Notes: generated from the letters alone by a model not told the origin. Shown: positions 1 through 9,228, numbered from the stretch's first letter. The stretch: DNA of 64,000 nt from Rhizobium albus (GCA_030160035.1 BSNO01000004.1:310001-374000), one strand, 5' to 3'. Made by a program: numbers and translations.

Positions 1-139
1 TTGTTGCTATGTATCGACTATGTACTGGCAGGTTTAGAGTGGGTGCAATATGTGCGTTTTGTTGCAATAAAAGGCGTGCTTTGATGATTTATTGTGCGCA
101 GAGGCGCAGCATGCCGCTTTTCGCTCGGACATAACGCAA

Positions 140-171
140 GTAGCCCGGCCGATGGGTATCAACCGGGCTAC
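140..171 (-). terminator. Hairpin downstream of operon A
   Basis: Inverted repeat with 9-bp arms, GTAGCCCGG at 140-148 and CCGGGCTAC at 163-171, and a 14-nt loop. It lies 26 bp past the stop of the last gene of the long minus-strand operon. The run of T expected on the minus strand is weak (TTGCGTTATG), so termination efficiency is uncertain. Confidence 0.45.
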
Positions 172-196
172 GGATCACGTGCAAGCTGCTGCCGGT

Positions 197-1678
197 CTAG
201 CGCGTGGCGTTCCAATCGAGCAGGTCGAAGATCGCTCCGACATCCGTGCTCTTCTCCAGCGACCAGACAGTGTCAAAGACCTGCTGCATCCGTGCCTCGT
301 CGATCAGGCCGTCGGCGCAGTCGCGGAACTTGCCTTCGAGCTCCGTGTCGGAGAGTGGATTGTGCGGGCTGCCCCGATAGTTCTCGTCTGCCCAACGCTC
401 GATGATGCGGCCATCGGTCGTCGTGACTTCGATCTTCGAGCGGATGCGATCCCAGCCCATATCCTCGATGGATTGATCGAACTCGGTCTCGATGCGGGCC
501 TGCATGTCCTGTGAAGCTGCCGATGACACGAACTCGTCGGTGAATTCCGCCTTGCCGGCACGACCGGCGAGAATGATCGCCGTCAAAAGAAACGCGAAGG
601 AGAACTTTCCCTCGAGTTCCGTGCGCGCAATGCGAAAGCGGATCGGCCCGAGCACATTGCTACCGGCCTTGAGCTTCACGGACTGGACGTCTTTCGCCTC
701 AAGCCCGTTTTCGCGCATCAGGAACAGAAGCGCGTCCATGCTCGGATGCGTCAGCACGCCCGATGGATACGGCTTGATCGAGACGCCGGGGTTTTCCATC
801 GTGTGGGGCTTGCCAAACTTGTCGTTCACCAGCGCCGGTTCGCCGCCCGGTCCGGCAATTGCGAGATAGCCCCAGCGGCCATCGAGCGCTTCCGGATTGG
901 CCGAAAAGCCGTGCCGCACGAGAAGAGCCGCTGTGATGCCGTTTTCGGCGGCGCGTCCGACATGCATCGGCTTGGTCATCGTGCCGAAGCCGGCGCGAAT
1001 TCCGGAAGCCATGGAAGCCGCGACGCCGAGCGTCTTCGCCACGTCTTCCTCGTTCATGCCGAGCATCTTGGCCGCCGCCGCAGCGGCCGCAAACGTTCCG
1101 ATCGTGCCGGATGTGTGGAAGCCGCGCATGTAGTGGTCCGGGTTGATCGCCTCGGCGATCTTGCATCCCACTTCGAAGCCGGCCGTGAACGATGTCAAAA
1201 GCGTCTTGCCGTCGACGGGCTTACCCGTTTCGCCGGCGACCAAATCGGCCACGGTCAATGCGGCGACCAGCGGCGGCATGGTCGGATGCATCAGCAGGCC
1301 ATAGGGCCGGCCCGGACCTTCGGCGAGCTGCGTGTCGTCCCAGTCCATCGCGTGGCCAGCCGTTGCGCTCCAGAGTGCGGCGAGGTGCGCTGGCACCTTG
1401 CGTGAAGCGTTGCCGATGAGCCGCGCCTGTGGCGTACCGTTGAGGCTGTCGATATAGGCGCCAAGCGGGGCCATGCCCGGCTGCTCGGAGCCGGCCAGCG
1501 CGACGGCGAGACCATCGAGGACGCAACGCCGCGCGATGCGCAGCGTCTCGTCGTTGAGATCCTCGAAGCGATGGTTGGCGACGAATGATGCAGCGGCTTT
1601 GGTCAGGCCGGCGAGATGCGCATGCGGATCGGCGCTCTGGGCAGCCTGCGTGTCAGGCTTGCGCGCGGGGGTGCTCAT
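197..1678 (-). CDS. MmgE/PrpD family protein (prpD1)
   Basis: This 493-aa protein belongs to the MmgE/PrpD family, which includes 2-methylcitrate dehydratase, cis-aconitate decarboxylase and iminodisuccinate epimerase, so it probably dehydrates, decarboxylates or epimerises a polycarboxylic acid in the cytoplasm. Family landmarks are visible: DWDDT at residues 112-116, a conserved His at 131, FGTMTKP at 231-237 and PGVSIKPYPSG further on. The motifs DTQL and CKIAEAINP are shared with prpD3 at 16631, marking these two as one subfamily distinct from prpD2 and prpD4. The ATG at 1678 is preceded on the minus strand by a GAGGGAGGAAAC ribosome-binding site. It is the last gene of operon A. The substrate cannot be read from sequence. 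Confidence 0.9.
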   Translation of the reverse strand: MSTPARKPDTQAAQSADPHAHLAGLTKAAASFVANHRFEDLNDETLRIARRCVLDGLAVALAGSEQPGMAPLGAYIDSLNGTPQARLIGNASRKVPAHLAALWSATAGHAMDWDDTQLAEGPGRPYGLLMHPTMPPLVAALTVADLVAGETGKPVDGKTLLTSFTAGFEVGCKIAEAINPDHYMRGFHTSGTIGTFAAAAAAAKMLGMNEEDVAKTLGVAASMASGIRAGFGTMTKPMHVGRAAENGITAALLVRHGFSANPEALDGRWGYLAIAGPGGEPALVNDKFGKPHTMENPGVSIKPYPSGVLTHPSMDALLFLMRENGLEAKDVQSVKLKAGSNVLGPIRFRIARTELEGKFSFAFLLTAIILAGRAGKAEFTDEFVSSAASQDMQARIETEFDQSIEDMGWDRIRSKIEVTTTDGRIIERWADENYRGSPHNPLSDTELEGKFRDCADGLIDEARMQQVFDTVWSLEKSTDVGAIFDLLDWNATR

Positions 1679-1711
1679 GGGGTTTCCTCCCTCATTTTGA
1701 AGTCTTGTGAT

Positions 1712-1732
1712 GAGCGGGCAGGTCGCCCGCTC
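1712..1732. other. Intercistronic hairpin between tarD and prpD1
   Basis: Perfect inverted repeat GAGCGGGC / GCCCGCTC (8-bp arms, 5-nt loop) that overlaps the tarD stop codon and lies 34 bp upstream of prpD1. There is no T-run on the minus strand, so it fits an mRNA-stabilising or processing hairpin better than a terminator. Confidence 0.4.
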
Positions 1733-2900
1733 AGGTGTTGGTGGCGTCTCGCATCGCCTTGATCAGCGCCGAGTTCTGCTCGAAGCCGATGCCCGGCGCG
1801 TCCGGCAGGCCGACGCGGCCGTTCTCCACCTTGATGCCATCGGCAAAGCCGCAGAACGGCTTGAACACTTCCGGATAGCTTTCATTGCCGCCGAGCTTCA
1901 GGCCGGCTGCGATGTTCAGCGAGAGCTGGTGCCCGCCATGCGGCACGCAATTGCGGCTGGAGAAGCCTTCCTTGCCGATGGCCTCCAGCGTGCGCATGTA
2001 TTCGACGAGGCCGTAGGACAGGGCGCAGTCGAACTGCAGCCAGTCGCGATCCGGGCGCATGCCGCCATAGCGTGCGAGGTTGCGGGCATCCTGGTGCGAG
2101 AAGAGGTTCTCGCCGGTCGCCATCGGGCCCGGGTAGACCTTCGAGAGCTCGTTCTGGATGTGATAGTCGAGCGGATCGCCCGCCTCTTCGTACCAGAAGA
2201 GGTTGTAGGGCTTCATCGCCTCCGCATAGGCAAGCGCGGTTTCCAGGTCGAAGCGGCCATTGGCGTCGACGGCGAGATATTTGCCTTCGCCGACCACTTC
2301 CAGAACGGCCTCGATGCGGCGGATGTCTTCGTCGAGCGGTGCGCCGCCGATCTTCATCTTCACCACTTCGTACCCCATGGCCCGGTAGCGGCGCATTTCG
2401 TCCTGCAACTGGCTGTCGTCCTTGCCGGGATAGTAGTAGCCGCCGGCGGCATAGACGAAGACCGAATCGTCATGCGTGCCATCGCCATAGGTATCGGCGA
2501 GGTGCTTGTAGAGCGGCACGCCGTTGATCTTGGCGACGGCGTCCCACACCGCCATGTCGACGACGCCAACCGCGACCGAGCGCTCGCCGTGCCCGCCGGG
2601 CTTCTCGTTGACCATCATCGTCGCCCAGATCTTGTGCGGGTCGAGATTGGTGCCGTCGTCGCGGATCAGGCTTTCGGGAGAAGCTTCGCGCAGGCGCGGC
2701 AGGAAGCGTTCGTTCAAAAGCCCGCTCGCTGCATAGCGTCCGTTCGAATTGAAGCCATAGCCGACGACCGGCTTGCCGTCCTTCACCTGGTCCGTCACCA
2801 CCGCGACGACGCTCGCCGTCATCTTGGAGAAGTCGATGAACGCGTTGCGGATGGGCGAGGAGATCGAGACGACCGCTTCGCGGATGTCGACGATTTTCAT
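1731..2900 (-). CDS. tarD: D(-)-tartrate dehydratase-like enolase-superfamily enzyme
   Basis: 389-aa enolase-superfamily enzyme (MR/MLE fold) that from memory resembles Bradyrhizobium D-tartrate dehydratase along its whole length, including NEKPGGHGERSVAVG, VYAAGGYYYPGK and MATGENLFSHQDARN. The catalytic set is intact: K183 in the KMK motif (181-183), Mg ligands D212, E238 and E264, and H321 in the PHGGH block. Each is one residue off the TarD numbering I recall (K184, D213, E239, E265, H322). The expected reaction is dehydration of D-tartrate to oxaloacetate. Its start overlaps the stop of the upstream abrB gene by 4 bp (ATGA, 2897-2900), so it is translationally coupled. A related substrate remains possible, because TTT and PrpD genes are not standard partners of TarD. 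Confidence 0.85.
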   Translation of the reverse strand: MKIVDIREAVVSISSPIRNAFIDFSKMTASVVAVVTDQVKDGKPVVGYGFNSNGRYAASGLLNERFLPRLREASPESLIRDDGTNLDPHKIWATMMVNEKPGGHGERSVAVGVVDMAVWDAVAKINGVPLYKHLADTYGDGTHDDSVFVYAAGGYYYPGKDDSQLQDEMRRYRAMGYEVVKMKIGGAPLDEDIRRIEAVLEVVGEGKYLAVDANGRFDLETALAYAEAMKPYNLFWYEEAGDPLDYHIQNELSKVYPGPMATGENLFSHQDARNLARYGGMRPDRDWLQFDCALSYGLVEYMRTLEAIGKEGFSSRNCVPHGGHQLSLNIAAGLKLGGNESYPEVFKPFCGFADGIKVENGRVGLPDAPGIGFEQNSALIKAMRDATNT

Positions 2901-3940
2901 GGGGTCGGGCCTTTCGTGTTGGCGGCAAAACGGACGAGGAGCGGCGGCGCGATCACATTGGTGAGGAACGACCGCGTGAACTGGAAGCCGGCGACGATCG
3001 CCGAGGCAGCGCCGAGCGCCTTGGCCGACGCGATCATTTCGCCAAGCCCACCCGGTGCGACGCCGAGCGCCAGCGATACGGGGGTTTCATCGACGAAGAG
3101 CCGGAGAATGGGAACGAAGCCGAAGATCATGATCGCGATCAGCCCGCCGCTGCAGATGATGGCGGCGAGTGCTGCGCGCGGCACCCGGGCGAAATCTTCC
3201 TTTTTCAGTCGCGCACCCAGCGAGAAACCGATGAGGATCTGCGCCACGACCAGCACGCCCCATGGCATCTGGGCGATGGAAATATCGAGCGAGGCGAGCA
3301 CGATGCCGACGGCCATCGGCATGATGACCCACGGGTTGAGGACGCCGAGTTTGGACGTGACGATGGAGAGCACGAGCCCCCCGATGAGGCAGGCAAAGAG
3401 CGCCAGCACGCTGGCCGATGGATCGATGGTGGCCTGGATGGCGCTCCGGTCGATCCCGAAGAGGAACGGCACCAGCACGACGATCATGACGACGCGCAGC
3501 GTGTGAACGACCATCACCACGTCGGCCTGCGCCCCGGTTTCGCGGGCAAGAGAGGCCATTTCCGACATCCCGGCCGGAAGCGTCGATAGAAGCGCGCTCT
3601 TGCGATCGACATTGGCGATCTTCGCCAACGGAAAGGCCAGCAGCACGCCGAGCGCATTGGCGACGATTGCAGCAATCACCATCGCCGGCAGGTAGGAAAG
3701 CAGCTCACCCAGAATGTCCGGCGTGAGCACGGCGGCCGTTGCTGCCCCGATCAGGAGCTGCCCCAGCCGCCGCATGTATTTCGTCTTGCCGCCAAGCCCG
3801 ATCGTGTTTGCGTAGATCGCGCTTCCCGCCATCGCGCCCAGGATCCAGGCAAGCGGTATCCCGGTGAGCGAGGCGAGCCACCCGCAGATGGCCGAGGCGA
3901 GGATGCCCCCCGCAAGCTGCAGGTTGGCGGAAACACTCAT
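2897..3940 (-). CDS. AbrB-family membrane protein (abrB1)
   Basis: 347-aa, very hydrophobic protein of the AbrB family (two AbrB duplication domains; often mislabelled ammonia monooxygenase). It has about ten membrane segments and internal sequence duplication: the stretch around residues 10-150 resembles the second half, with the GMSEMASLARETGA block echoed by PGGLGEMIASAKALGA. The start is the ATG at 3940, which overlaps the SDR stop by 4 bp; an open frame extends upstream but lies inside the SDR gene. Family members are inner-membrane proteins of uncertain function, possibly transporters. A paralogue sits in operon B (18093), also beside an SDR and PrpD genes, so a fixed role in the same pathway is likely. 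Confidence 0.85.
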   Translation of the reverse strand: MSVSANLQLAGGILASAICGWLASLTGIPLAWILGAMAGSAIYANTIGLGGKTKYMRRLGQLLIGAATAAVLTPDILGELLSYLPAMVIAAIVANALGVLLAFPLAKIANVDRKSALLSTLPAGMSEMASLARETGAQADVVMVVHTLRVVMIVVLVPFLFGIDRSAIQATIDPSASVLALFACLIGGLVLSIVTSKLGVLNPWVIMPMAVGIVLASLDISIAQMPWGVLVVAQILIGFSLGARLKKEDFARVPRAALAAIICSGGLIAIMIFGFVPILRLFVDETPVSLALGVAPGGLGEMIASAKALGAASAIVAGFQFTRSFLTNVIAPPLLVRFAANTKGPTP

Positions 3941-4692
3941 GAAAGGTAGGTGCCACCGTTCACATGCAGCGTTTCGCCGGTGATGTAGCGTCCCGCTGGC
4001 CCGGCGAGATAGGCGACGGCTTCGGCGACGTCTTCCGGGGTGCCCCGGCGCCCGACCAGCGTCTTGCGCGTATCGTGATGTTTCGGCGCCGCGCCATCGT
4101 TGGAAACGCGCTTCGTATCGATCAGCCCAGGCGCCACGCAGTTTGCGGTGATGCCCTTCGGCGAAAGCTCGTGTGCCATGGCCTTGGTGAGACCGACGAC
4201 GCCGGCCTTGGCGGTGATGACATGGGCGCGGTGCGCAGCACCGGTATGCCCGGTCAGGCCGCCGAGATTGATGATTGCCGCCTGGTCGCTCGCCTCCAGA
4301 TGCGGCAGAGCCGCCTGGCTGACGAGAAAGACCGCATCGAGCGCGACGCCCATGACCTGACGCCAATCGGCAAAGGTGATGTCGCCGAAGGCCGCTTCGG
4401 GCCGGATTGCCGCGTTGTTGACGACGATGTCCAGGCGGCCGAAGGCGGCGGCTGCATCGGCCACGACGCTACGTGCCGTTTCGGGGTCGGACAGATCGCC
4501 GGAAAGCAGCTCAGCCTTCCGCCCGAGCGCTTCCACGGCCGCAACGGTTTCGGCGCCGGCATTGGTATCGCGCGCAACATGCACGACGACGTCGGCACCA
4601 CGCGAGGCGAGGGCGACCGCGATCGCGCGGCCGATATTGCGCGAGGCGCCGGTGACGAGCGCGACGCGCCCCTTCAGGTCTTCAGTGGTCAT
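3937..4692 (-). CDS. SDR family protein lacking the catalytic Tyr (SDR1)
   Basis: 251-aa short-chain dehydrogenase/reductase with a complete Rossmann nucleotide site (TGASRNIG at 14-21, NNAA at 92-95, PG at 188-189) and the C-terminal ITGETLHVNGG motif. The active site is degenerate: the YxxxK motif reads VITAK, with V158 where Tyr should be and K162 retained, and the usual Ser pair in NISS is replaced by Gly (NLGG, 142-145). It therefore may not be a normal alcohol dehydrogenase. The ATG at 4692 overlaps the prpD2 stop (ATGA), and its own stop overlaps abrB1. The paralogue in operon B (19204) has also lost the Tyr. Confidence 0.85.
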   Translation of the reverse strand: MTTEDLKGRVALVTGASRNIGRAIAVALASRGADVVVHVARDTNAGAETVAAVEALGRKAELLSGDLSDPETARSVVADAAAAFGRLDIVVNNAAIRPEAAFGDITFADWRQVMGVALDAVFLVSQAALPHLEASDQAAIINLGGLTGHTGAAHRAHVITAKAGVVGLTKAMAHELSPKGITANCVAPGLIDTKRVSNDGAAPKHHDTRKTLVGRRGTPEDVAEAVAYLAGPAGRYITGETLHVNGGTYLS

Positions 4693-6062
4693 TTCGCAAG
4701 CTCCGCAATCAGTTCGTGTCCACCCTTCATCGCTCCGATTTCGTTGCAGGCGCTGAACAGGGCTTCGGCATTCTCGTGGCCGCCAAAGGCGACGTTGGCA
4801 CGGAACTTCCCATCGATCTCTTCGCGCGTCAGGGGCTCTTCCGAACCGCCGCGCATATGGCCCTGATCGGCCTCCTCGATGTTGCCGTCCTCGTATTCGA
4901 TCCGAACATGCCCGGTGTAGGCGGCCGGGTAGGGATTGTTCGGGTCGATCTCGAAATCGACGAGCGCGCAAAGCCGCAACAGTTCGGCATCCTGGATGGC
5001 GTCATCGGTGAAATCGCCGAGATCGGCATGGCCGCGGGCAAGACCGAGCGCGACGCCGAAGGGGGTCGAAAATTTCGCCGCATAGGCCGTCGGCGGGCGA
5101 CGCTTCAGTTCGATCGGCTCCCAGAGGCGATGCACGATGCCTTCGGCCGTCTTGCAGACGATCCGCTTGATGCCGTCGAGCTTCACGTTCTTTGCGCGCA
5201 GCTTCATGGCGGCGTCGATATAGGGCTGCACCATCGTGCCGCACGGGTAGGGCTTGAAGGTGATCGTATTCATCACGAAGGTCTCGCCGAGCCCCTCGAA
5301 CAGCTTGTCGGTCTTCGGCTCGATCGACGGTGCGAACGTCTTGAACGCGCCATGGGTGCCTTCGAAGACCATGCGCGGGCCGAAGAAGCCGGCCTCGGCC
5401 ATCGCGAAAGACCGCAGCGCCGATTGCGCCGACCAGCCCGGATGCATGCGCTTGGTCCAGCTGCCGTCGCCGAGATATTCGATGATGCCGGACGCGGTGG
5501 AGCCGGCGATGCCGAGCGCGTTGACGATCGTCTTCTCGTCGGCACCGCGCGCAACCGCAATGCCGAAGGTCGCAGCGAAGGTGCCGAGAACGGCGGTGGG
5601 ATGGAATCCTGCCTTGTGCACCGCCTTCGGCAGCGTCAGGGCCAGCCGGCAGAGAAGCTCCGTTCCGGCCGCGATGCCGAGCATCACGCGGTCGTTTCCG
5701 AGCTTGTATTTCTGCGCGGCGGCGAGCAGTGCCGGAACGATGACGACGCCCGAATGAACCGGCCCGCCCTCGAACGTGTCGTCGAAATCCTCGCCATGCG
5801 CGGCAGTGCCGTTGATCAGCGCCGCACTCGATGCCGACACCCGCTCGCCATGGCCGATCACGATGTGGTCGCCCGGCTCCGACGCCGCCTTCGTCGCGGC
5901 GACATAGTCCGTGTGCCGCGCCGCGACACAGAGCCCGACGATGTCGACGAGAATGTCCCGGCTCTTGGTGCGCGTTGCGTCAGACAGGCTTTCGGGGCTC
6001 AACGAGACGCCCCAGGCGGCTAGCCGCTCGGAGACGGATTTGGTCGGTGTATCGTGCTTCAT
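4689..6062 (-). CDS. MmgE/PrpD family protein (prpD2)
   Basis: 457-aa cytoplasmic MmgE/PrpD protein. The family signature region reads EDFDDT at 91-96 with His at 103, and the second conserved block reads FKPYPCGTMVQPYIDAA. It differs from prpD1 (no DTQL, no FGTMTKP; WTKRMHPGW instead), so it is a separate subfamily and probably performs a separate step. It lies between tctA1 (5 bp upstream) and SDR1 (4-bp overlap) in operon A. Having two unlike PrpD proteins in one operon suggests two consecutive isomerase/lyase/epimerase reactions, but this is inference. Confidence 0.9.
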   Translation of the reverse strand: MKHDTPTKSVSERLAAWGVSLSPESLSDATRTKSRDILVDIVGLCVAARHTDYVAATKAASEPGDHIVIGHGERVSASSAALINGTAAHGEDFDDTFEGGPVHSGVVIVPALLAAAQKYKLGNDRVMLGIAAGTELLCRLALTLPKAVHKAGFHPTAVLGTFAATFGIAVARGADEKTIVNALGIAGSTASGIIEYLGDGSWTKRMHPGWSAQSALRSFAMAEAGFFGPRMVFEGTHGAFKTFAPSIEPKTDKLFEGLGETFVMNTITFKPYPCGTMVQPYIDAAMKLRAKNVKLDGIKRIVCKTAEGIVHRLWEPIELKRRPPTAYAAKFSTPFGVALGLARGHADLGDFTDDAIQDAELLRLCALVDFEIDPNNPYPAAYTGHVRIEYEDGNIEEADQGHMRGGSEEPLTREEIDGKFRANVAFGGHENAEALFSACNEIGAMKGGHELIAELAK

Positions 6063-6067
6063 GGGTA

Positions 6068-7570
6068 TCAGCTTTCGGAAACGGTCTTGGGCTTGCGGAA
6101 GAAGGCGTCGTAGACGTGCTTGCCGATCGAGCCGGCAATGAACAGGAAGGCGAGCAGCAGAAGGCTGAGCGAAATCCGGTCATCGATGAAGATCATGAAA
6201 TCGTCCCCCGACAGCACCAGCGAACGCCGGAAGTTGCTTTCCACCAGATAGCCGAGCACGAGGCCAAGCACGGTCGGCAGGAAGGGGAAGCGCAACATTC
6301 GCATGAAGAAACCGAGCACGCCGGCTGCCAGCATGATGCCGAGATCGAAGGTCTCGTTGTGAATCGAGTAGATACCCGACAGGATCAGCGCCAGGATGAA
6401 GGCGTTGAGATAAGGCCGCGGCCGGTTCACGAGCCAGATGCAGACCGGCAGCATGAGGAAGCCCATGATGACCATGCCGATGATCGCCGCGAAAAGGCCG
6501 GCATAGAGACCATAGACCACTTCGCCGGAGCGCTCGAACAGCATGGGGCCGGGCACGATGCCATGGATCAGAAAGCCTCCAAGCAGGATTGCGGTGGAAT
6601 TCGAGCCTGGAATGCCGAAGGAGAGCAGCGGGACGAGCGCGGTTTCCGCAACGGTGTTGTTGGCCGTTTCGGGCGCAGCGATGCCTTCCGGCGAGCCCTT
6701 GCCGAATTCTTCCGGATGTTTAGACCAGCGACGCGCCTCGTTATAGGCCATGAAGGAGGCGATCGTGCCGCCGGCGCCGGGCATAACGCCTTCGAAGGTG
6801 CCGATGCCGTTGCCGATCATCTGCGCCGGGAAAAGGCGCTTCGTCAGCTTCCAGTCCGGAAACTGGATGCGCGGCCGCGACGTCACGCGCTCGTCGGCGC
6901 CGCGCTTTGAAGCCTGGATGAGAAGTTCGCTCATGGCGAAGAGACCGACCATGATCATCACCGGCTCGATGCCGCCGAGCAGCTCGGAAGAGCCGAAGGT
7001 AAAGCGGGTGCCCCCGGTGACGGGATCGCTGCCGATGGTTGCGATCATCAGGCCGAGAATGGCGGCAATGAAACCTTTGATCAGGTTTTCGCCGGACAGT
7101 GTCGCAATGACGGACAAGCCGAGAATGCCGAGCGCGAAGTAGGCCATCGGCGTGAAATTGAGCGCCACCAGCGCCAATGGCCCGGAAAGTGCCATGAGCA
7201 TGGCGAGGCCGAACATGCTGCCGTAGAAGCCTGAGATCAGCGAAATGCCGAGGGCCAGTCCCGCCTTGCCCTGCTTGTTCATCTCGTAGCCGTCGATGAC
7301 GGTCGCGGCGGCGGCGTTGGTGCCTGGCGTGCGGATCAGGATGGCAGGAACCGAGCCGCCATATTCCGCGCCGATATAGGTGGAGGCGAGCAGGACGATC
7401 GCGCCGGTCGGGTCCATCGTGTAGGTGAAGGGCAGGAGAAGTGCCATCGTGATCGAAGGCGAGATGCCAGGCAGCGCGCCGCCCATGATGCCCCAGGTGA
7501 CGCCTGCCAGTGCGGCGAGCAGGATGTGCCAGTCGAAGAGGTAGGAGGCCGTAAGAGCGATCGTTTCCAT
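6068..7570 (-). CDS. tctA: TTT transporter large permease TctA (set 1)
   Basis: 500-aa integral membrane protein of the TctA family, the large (about 12-segment) permease of tripartite tricarboxylate transporters, which import citrate-like carboxylates with cations. Visible signatures include WGIMGGALPGISPSITMALLLPFTY near the N-terminus, the IGAEYGGSVPAILIRTPGT loop, and GFGIPGSNSTAILLGG-type Gly/Pro-rich repeats (SFGIPGSNSTAILLG). It is encoded 22 bp downstream of tctB1 and 5 bp upstream of prpD2. The linkage predicts that the imported acid is the substrate of the enzymes encoded downstream. Confidence 0.93.
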   Translation of the reverse strand: METIALTASYLFDWHILLAALAGVTWGIMGGALPGISPSITMALLLPFTYTMDPTGAIVLLASTYIGAEYGGSVPAILIRTPGTNAAAATVIDGYEMNKQGKAGLALGISLISGFYGSMFGLAMLMALSGPLALVALNFTPMAYFALGILGLSVIATLSGENLIKGFIAAILGLMIATIGSDPVTGGTRFTFGSSELLGGIEPVMIMVGLFAMSELLIQASKRGADERVTSRPRIQFPDWKLTKRLFPAQMIGNGIGTFEGVMPGAGGTIASFMAYNEARRWSKHPEEFGKGSPEGIAAPETANNTVAETALVPLLSFGIPGSNSTAILLGGFLIHGIVPGPMLFERSGEVVYGLYAGLFAAIIGMVIMGFLMLPVCIWLVNRPRPYLNAFILALILSGIYSIHNETFDLGIMLAAGVLGFFMRMLRFPFLPTVLGLVLGYLVESNFRRSLVLSGDDFMIFIDDRISLSLLLLAFLFIAGSIGKHVYDAFFRKPKTVSES

Positions 7571-7592
7571 TGTCAGTCGTCCTTAATCGCTT

Positions 7593-8084
7593 CTAGAGGC
7601 CAAGCGGTGCAAGCATGCCGGCCGGCATGCGCACGCCGAGCAGGCTGACGAACATCGCATAGAGGAAAACGGCACCACCGATGCCGATGGCGAGCAGGCG
7701 CCCTGAAAAGCCGGCGCCGAGGTAGAGTGCCGTCGTCACGATCAAGAGCCCGACGGATACCAGGTAGCCGACGGTTTCGACGATGAAGATATAGCCCATG
7801 GCGATCACGAGCAGGCCAGCCGCGTAAGCGATCTTGCGCCCCTGCCCATCCCACTCGCCTTTGACGGGCTCGGCTCCGGCCGGGGCGGCAAGACTGCGTG
7901 CCACGAGCGCCTGAATGACGAGGATGCTGCCAAGACCGACAAGCAGCCATCCATAGATGCGCGGCAGTCCGCCGGGACCCATGCTGTCGTCCAGCGCGCT
8001 GACGCGCAGCTGATAGGCGAAATAAAGGTAAACGGCGCCGATCACGATGGTCGCGACACCACCGACGAAATCTCGGGTCAACAT
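7593..8084 (-). CDS. tctB: TTT transporter small permease TctB (set 1)
   Basis: 163-aa membrane protein with about four hydrophobic segments, matching the small TctB subunit in length, topology and position between tctC and tctA. It carries the loosely conserved GPGGLPRIYGWLL start of the second segment and ends in the LLGVRMPAG stretch seen in TctB proteins. The start ATG at 8084 lies 75 bp after tctC1, a gap that contains a strong hairpin (8120-8146). Confidence 0.88.
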   Translation of the reverse strand: MLTRDFVGGVATIVIGAVYLYFAYQLRVSALDDSMGPGGLPRIYGWLLVGLGSILVIQALVARSLAAPAGAEPVKGEWDGQGRKIAYAAGLLVIAMGYIFIVETVGYLVSVGLLIVTTALYLGAGFSGRLLAIGIGGAVFLYAMFVSLLGVRMPAGMLAPLGL

Positions 8085-8119
8085 GACGGTCTCACACCCT
8101 GGAAGCAGGAACTGAAAAA

Positions 8120-8146
8120 GGAACGGCGCCCTAAAGGCGCCGCTCC
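8120..8146 (-). promoter_or_regulatory. Hairpin between tctC1 and tctB1
   Basis: Inverted repeat CGGCGCC-CTAAA-GGCGCCG extended by four more positions on each side with one mismatch. It lies directly after the binding-protein gene and before the membrane-subunit genes. There is no T-run, so a partial attenuator or 3'-end protector is most likely. Such elements commonly raise the binding protein above the membrane subunits. Confidence 0.55.
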
Positions 8147-8159
8147 GAAGCCGGTTGGC

Positions 8160-9110
8160 TTATTCGATGACGCCTGTCTCTTTCAGGAACGTCGAGGTCT
8201 CGGTGCCGAACTGCTCGATGAAGGCGTTGTATTCATCGTGCGGAATAAACTCTGCGCGCAGATTGCCTGCCTCATAGGCCGCTTTGTACTCTTCATCCTC
8301 GAGCACGGCCTGGGTTGCGGCTTCCCAAGCGGTGATCACGTCTTCCGGCAGACCTTTCGGGCCGGCAAGACCGCGGAACTTGCGCACGACCACGTCATAG
8401 CCGCTTTCAGCCACCGTCGGCAGGTCCGGGAATGCGTCGAGCCGCTCTTCGCTGAAGGTCGCCAGCAGGCGAAGCTCACCGGCTTCGAGCTGCGACTGGA
8501 TTTCCTGGACTTCGCCGACGCCGATCTGCAGCGTGCCATTCAGCACGTTGATCATCAGGTCGCCGCCGCCTTCATGGGTCACGACGGCCGCATTGACGTC
8601 GGCAGCGGCTTTCAGCTGTTCCAGCGCCTGGCGCTCCAGCGATGCTGGATTCGCCGCGCCCCACTGTCCGCGACCGTCGCGGGCATACTGGATCACGTCT
8701 TCGAGTGTCTCGAACTCGCTGTCGGCAGCCGTGTAGATGACTTCCGGATCGATGAAGAAGTTCACCAGCGGCTCGAGATCCGTGTACTTGTACTCCGGAT
8801 CGGAAAGCAGCGACGTGTAAATGAAGGTCGGCGTCGTTGCGTAGAAGATCGAGCCGTCCGCTGGGGCCTGTGCAAGCCGCGCCATGGCCGATGCACCCGA
8901 ACCACCGCTGACGTTCTCGACGATCACATTGGCGCCGAGATAGGGGGCGAGATAGCGCGACAGTTCGCGCAGGAACACGTCGCTGCCGCCGCCGGGGCTG
9001 GAGTGCGTGATGAGCGTTACCGTATCGACGGGGTATTCCTGTGCCTGAACGGCTGCGCCGCTCAGGATGAACGCGGCGCTGGCCGCCGCGTAAAGTGGCA
9101 GTCGTGTCAT
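8160..9110 (-). CDS. tctC: TTT substrate-binding protein TctC (set 1)
   Basis: 316-aa periplasmic solute receptor of the TctC/Bug family. The chosen ATG at 9110 gives a clean Sec signal peptide (MTRLPLYAAASAAFILSGAAVQA, cleavage expected before QEYPVD); a longer frame upstream has no hydrophobic start and is rejected. The mature protein begins with the usual TCT pattern (TLITHSSPGGGSDVFLRELSRYL, then ENVSGGSGA), where the receptor's loops bind a dicarboxylate or tricarboxylate carboxyl group. It is the first gene of operon A, with a candidate GntR operator 119-137 bp upstream. Confidence 0.92.
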   Translation of the reverse strand: MTRLPLYAAASAAFILSGAAVQAQEYPVDTVTLITHSSPGGGSDVFLRELSRYLAPYLGANVIVENVSGGSGASAMARLAQAPADGSIFYATTPTFIYTSLLSDPEYKYTDLEPLVNFFIDPEVIYTAADSEFETLEDVIQYARDGRGQWGAANPASLERQALEQLKAAADVNAAVVTHEGGGDLMINVLNGTLQIGVGEVQEIQSQLEAGELRLLATFSEERLDAFPDLPTVAESGYDVVVRKFRGLAGPKGLPEDVITAWEAATQAVLEDEEYKAAYEAGNLRAEFIPHDEYNAFIEQFGTETSTFLKETGVIE

Positions 9111-9228
9111 GACAATCCTCCCAGAGTGCCGACGGACATGGATCGTCCGTCGGACGAAGCCGTTCTTGGCAGGTCTTCGGGATCTCCCTCTACCCTCGCC
9201 CAAAGCCTAGCGGAGACTAGGCCCCGAA

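Noticed and set aside
1-196. Further GntR operator at the window start (TTGTTGCTATGTATCGAC)
   Set aside because: It resembles the operator only loosely, with insertions, and no gene starts nearby in the right direction.
1707-3506. 599-codon plus-strand frame
   Set aside because: It lies opposite tarD and abrB1, has a GC-rich shadow composition and repeated low-complexity His/Arg/Asp content; both opposite genes have recognised families.
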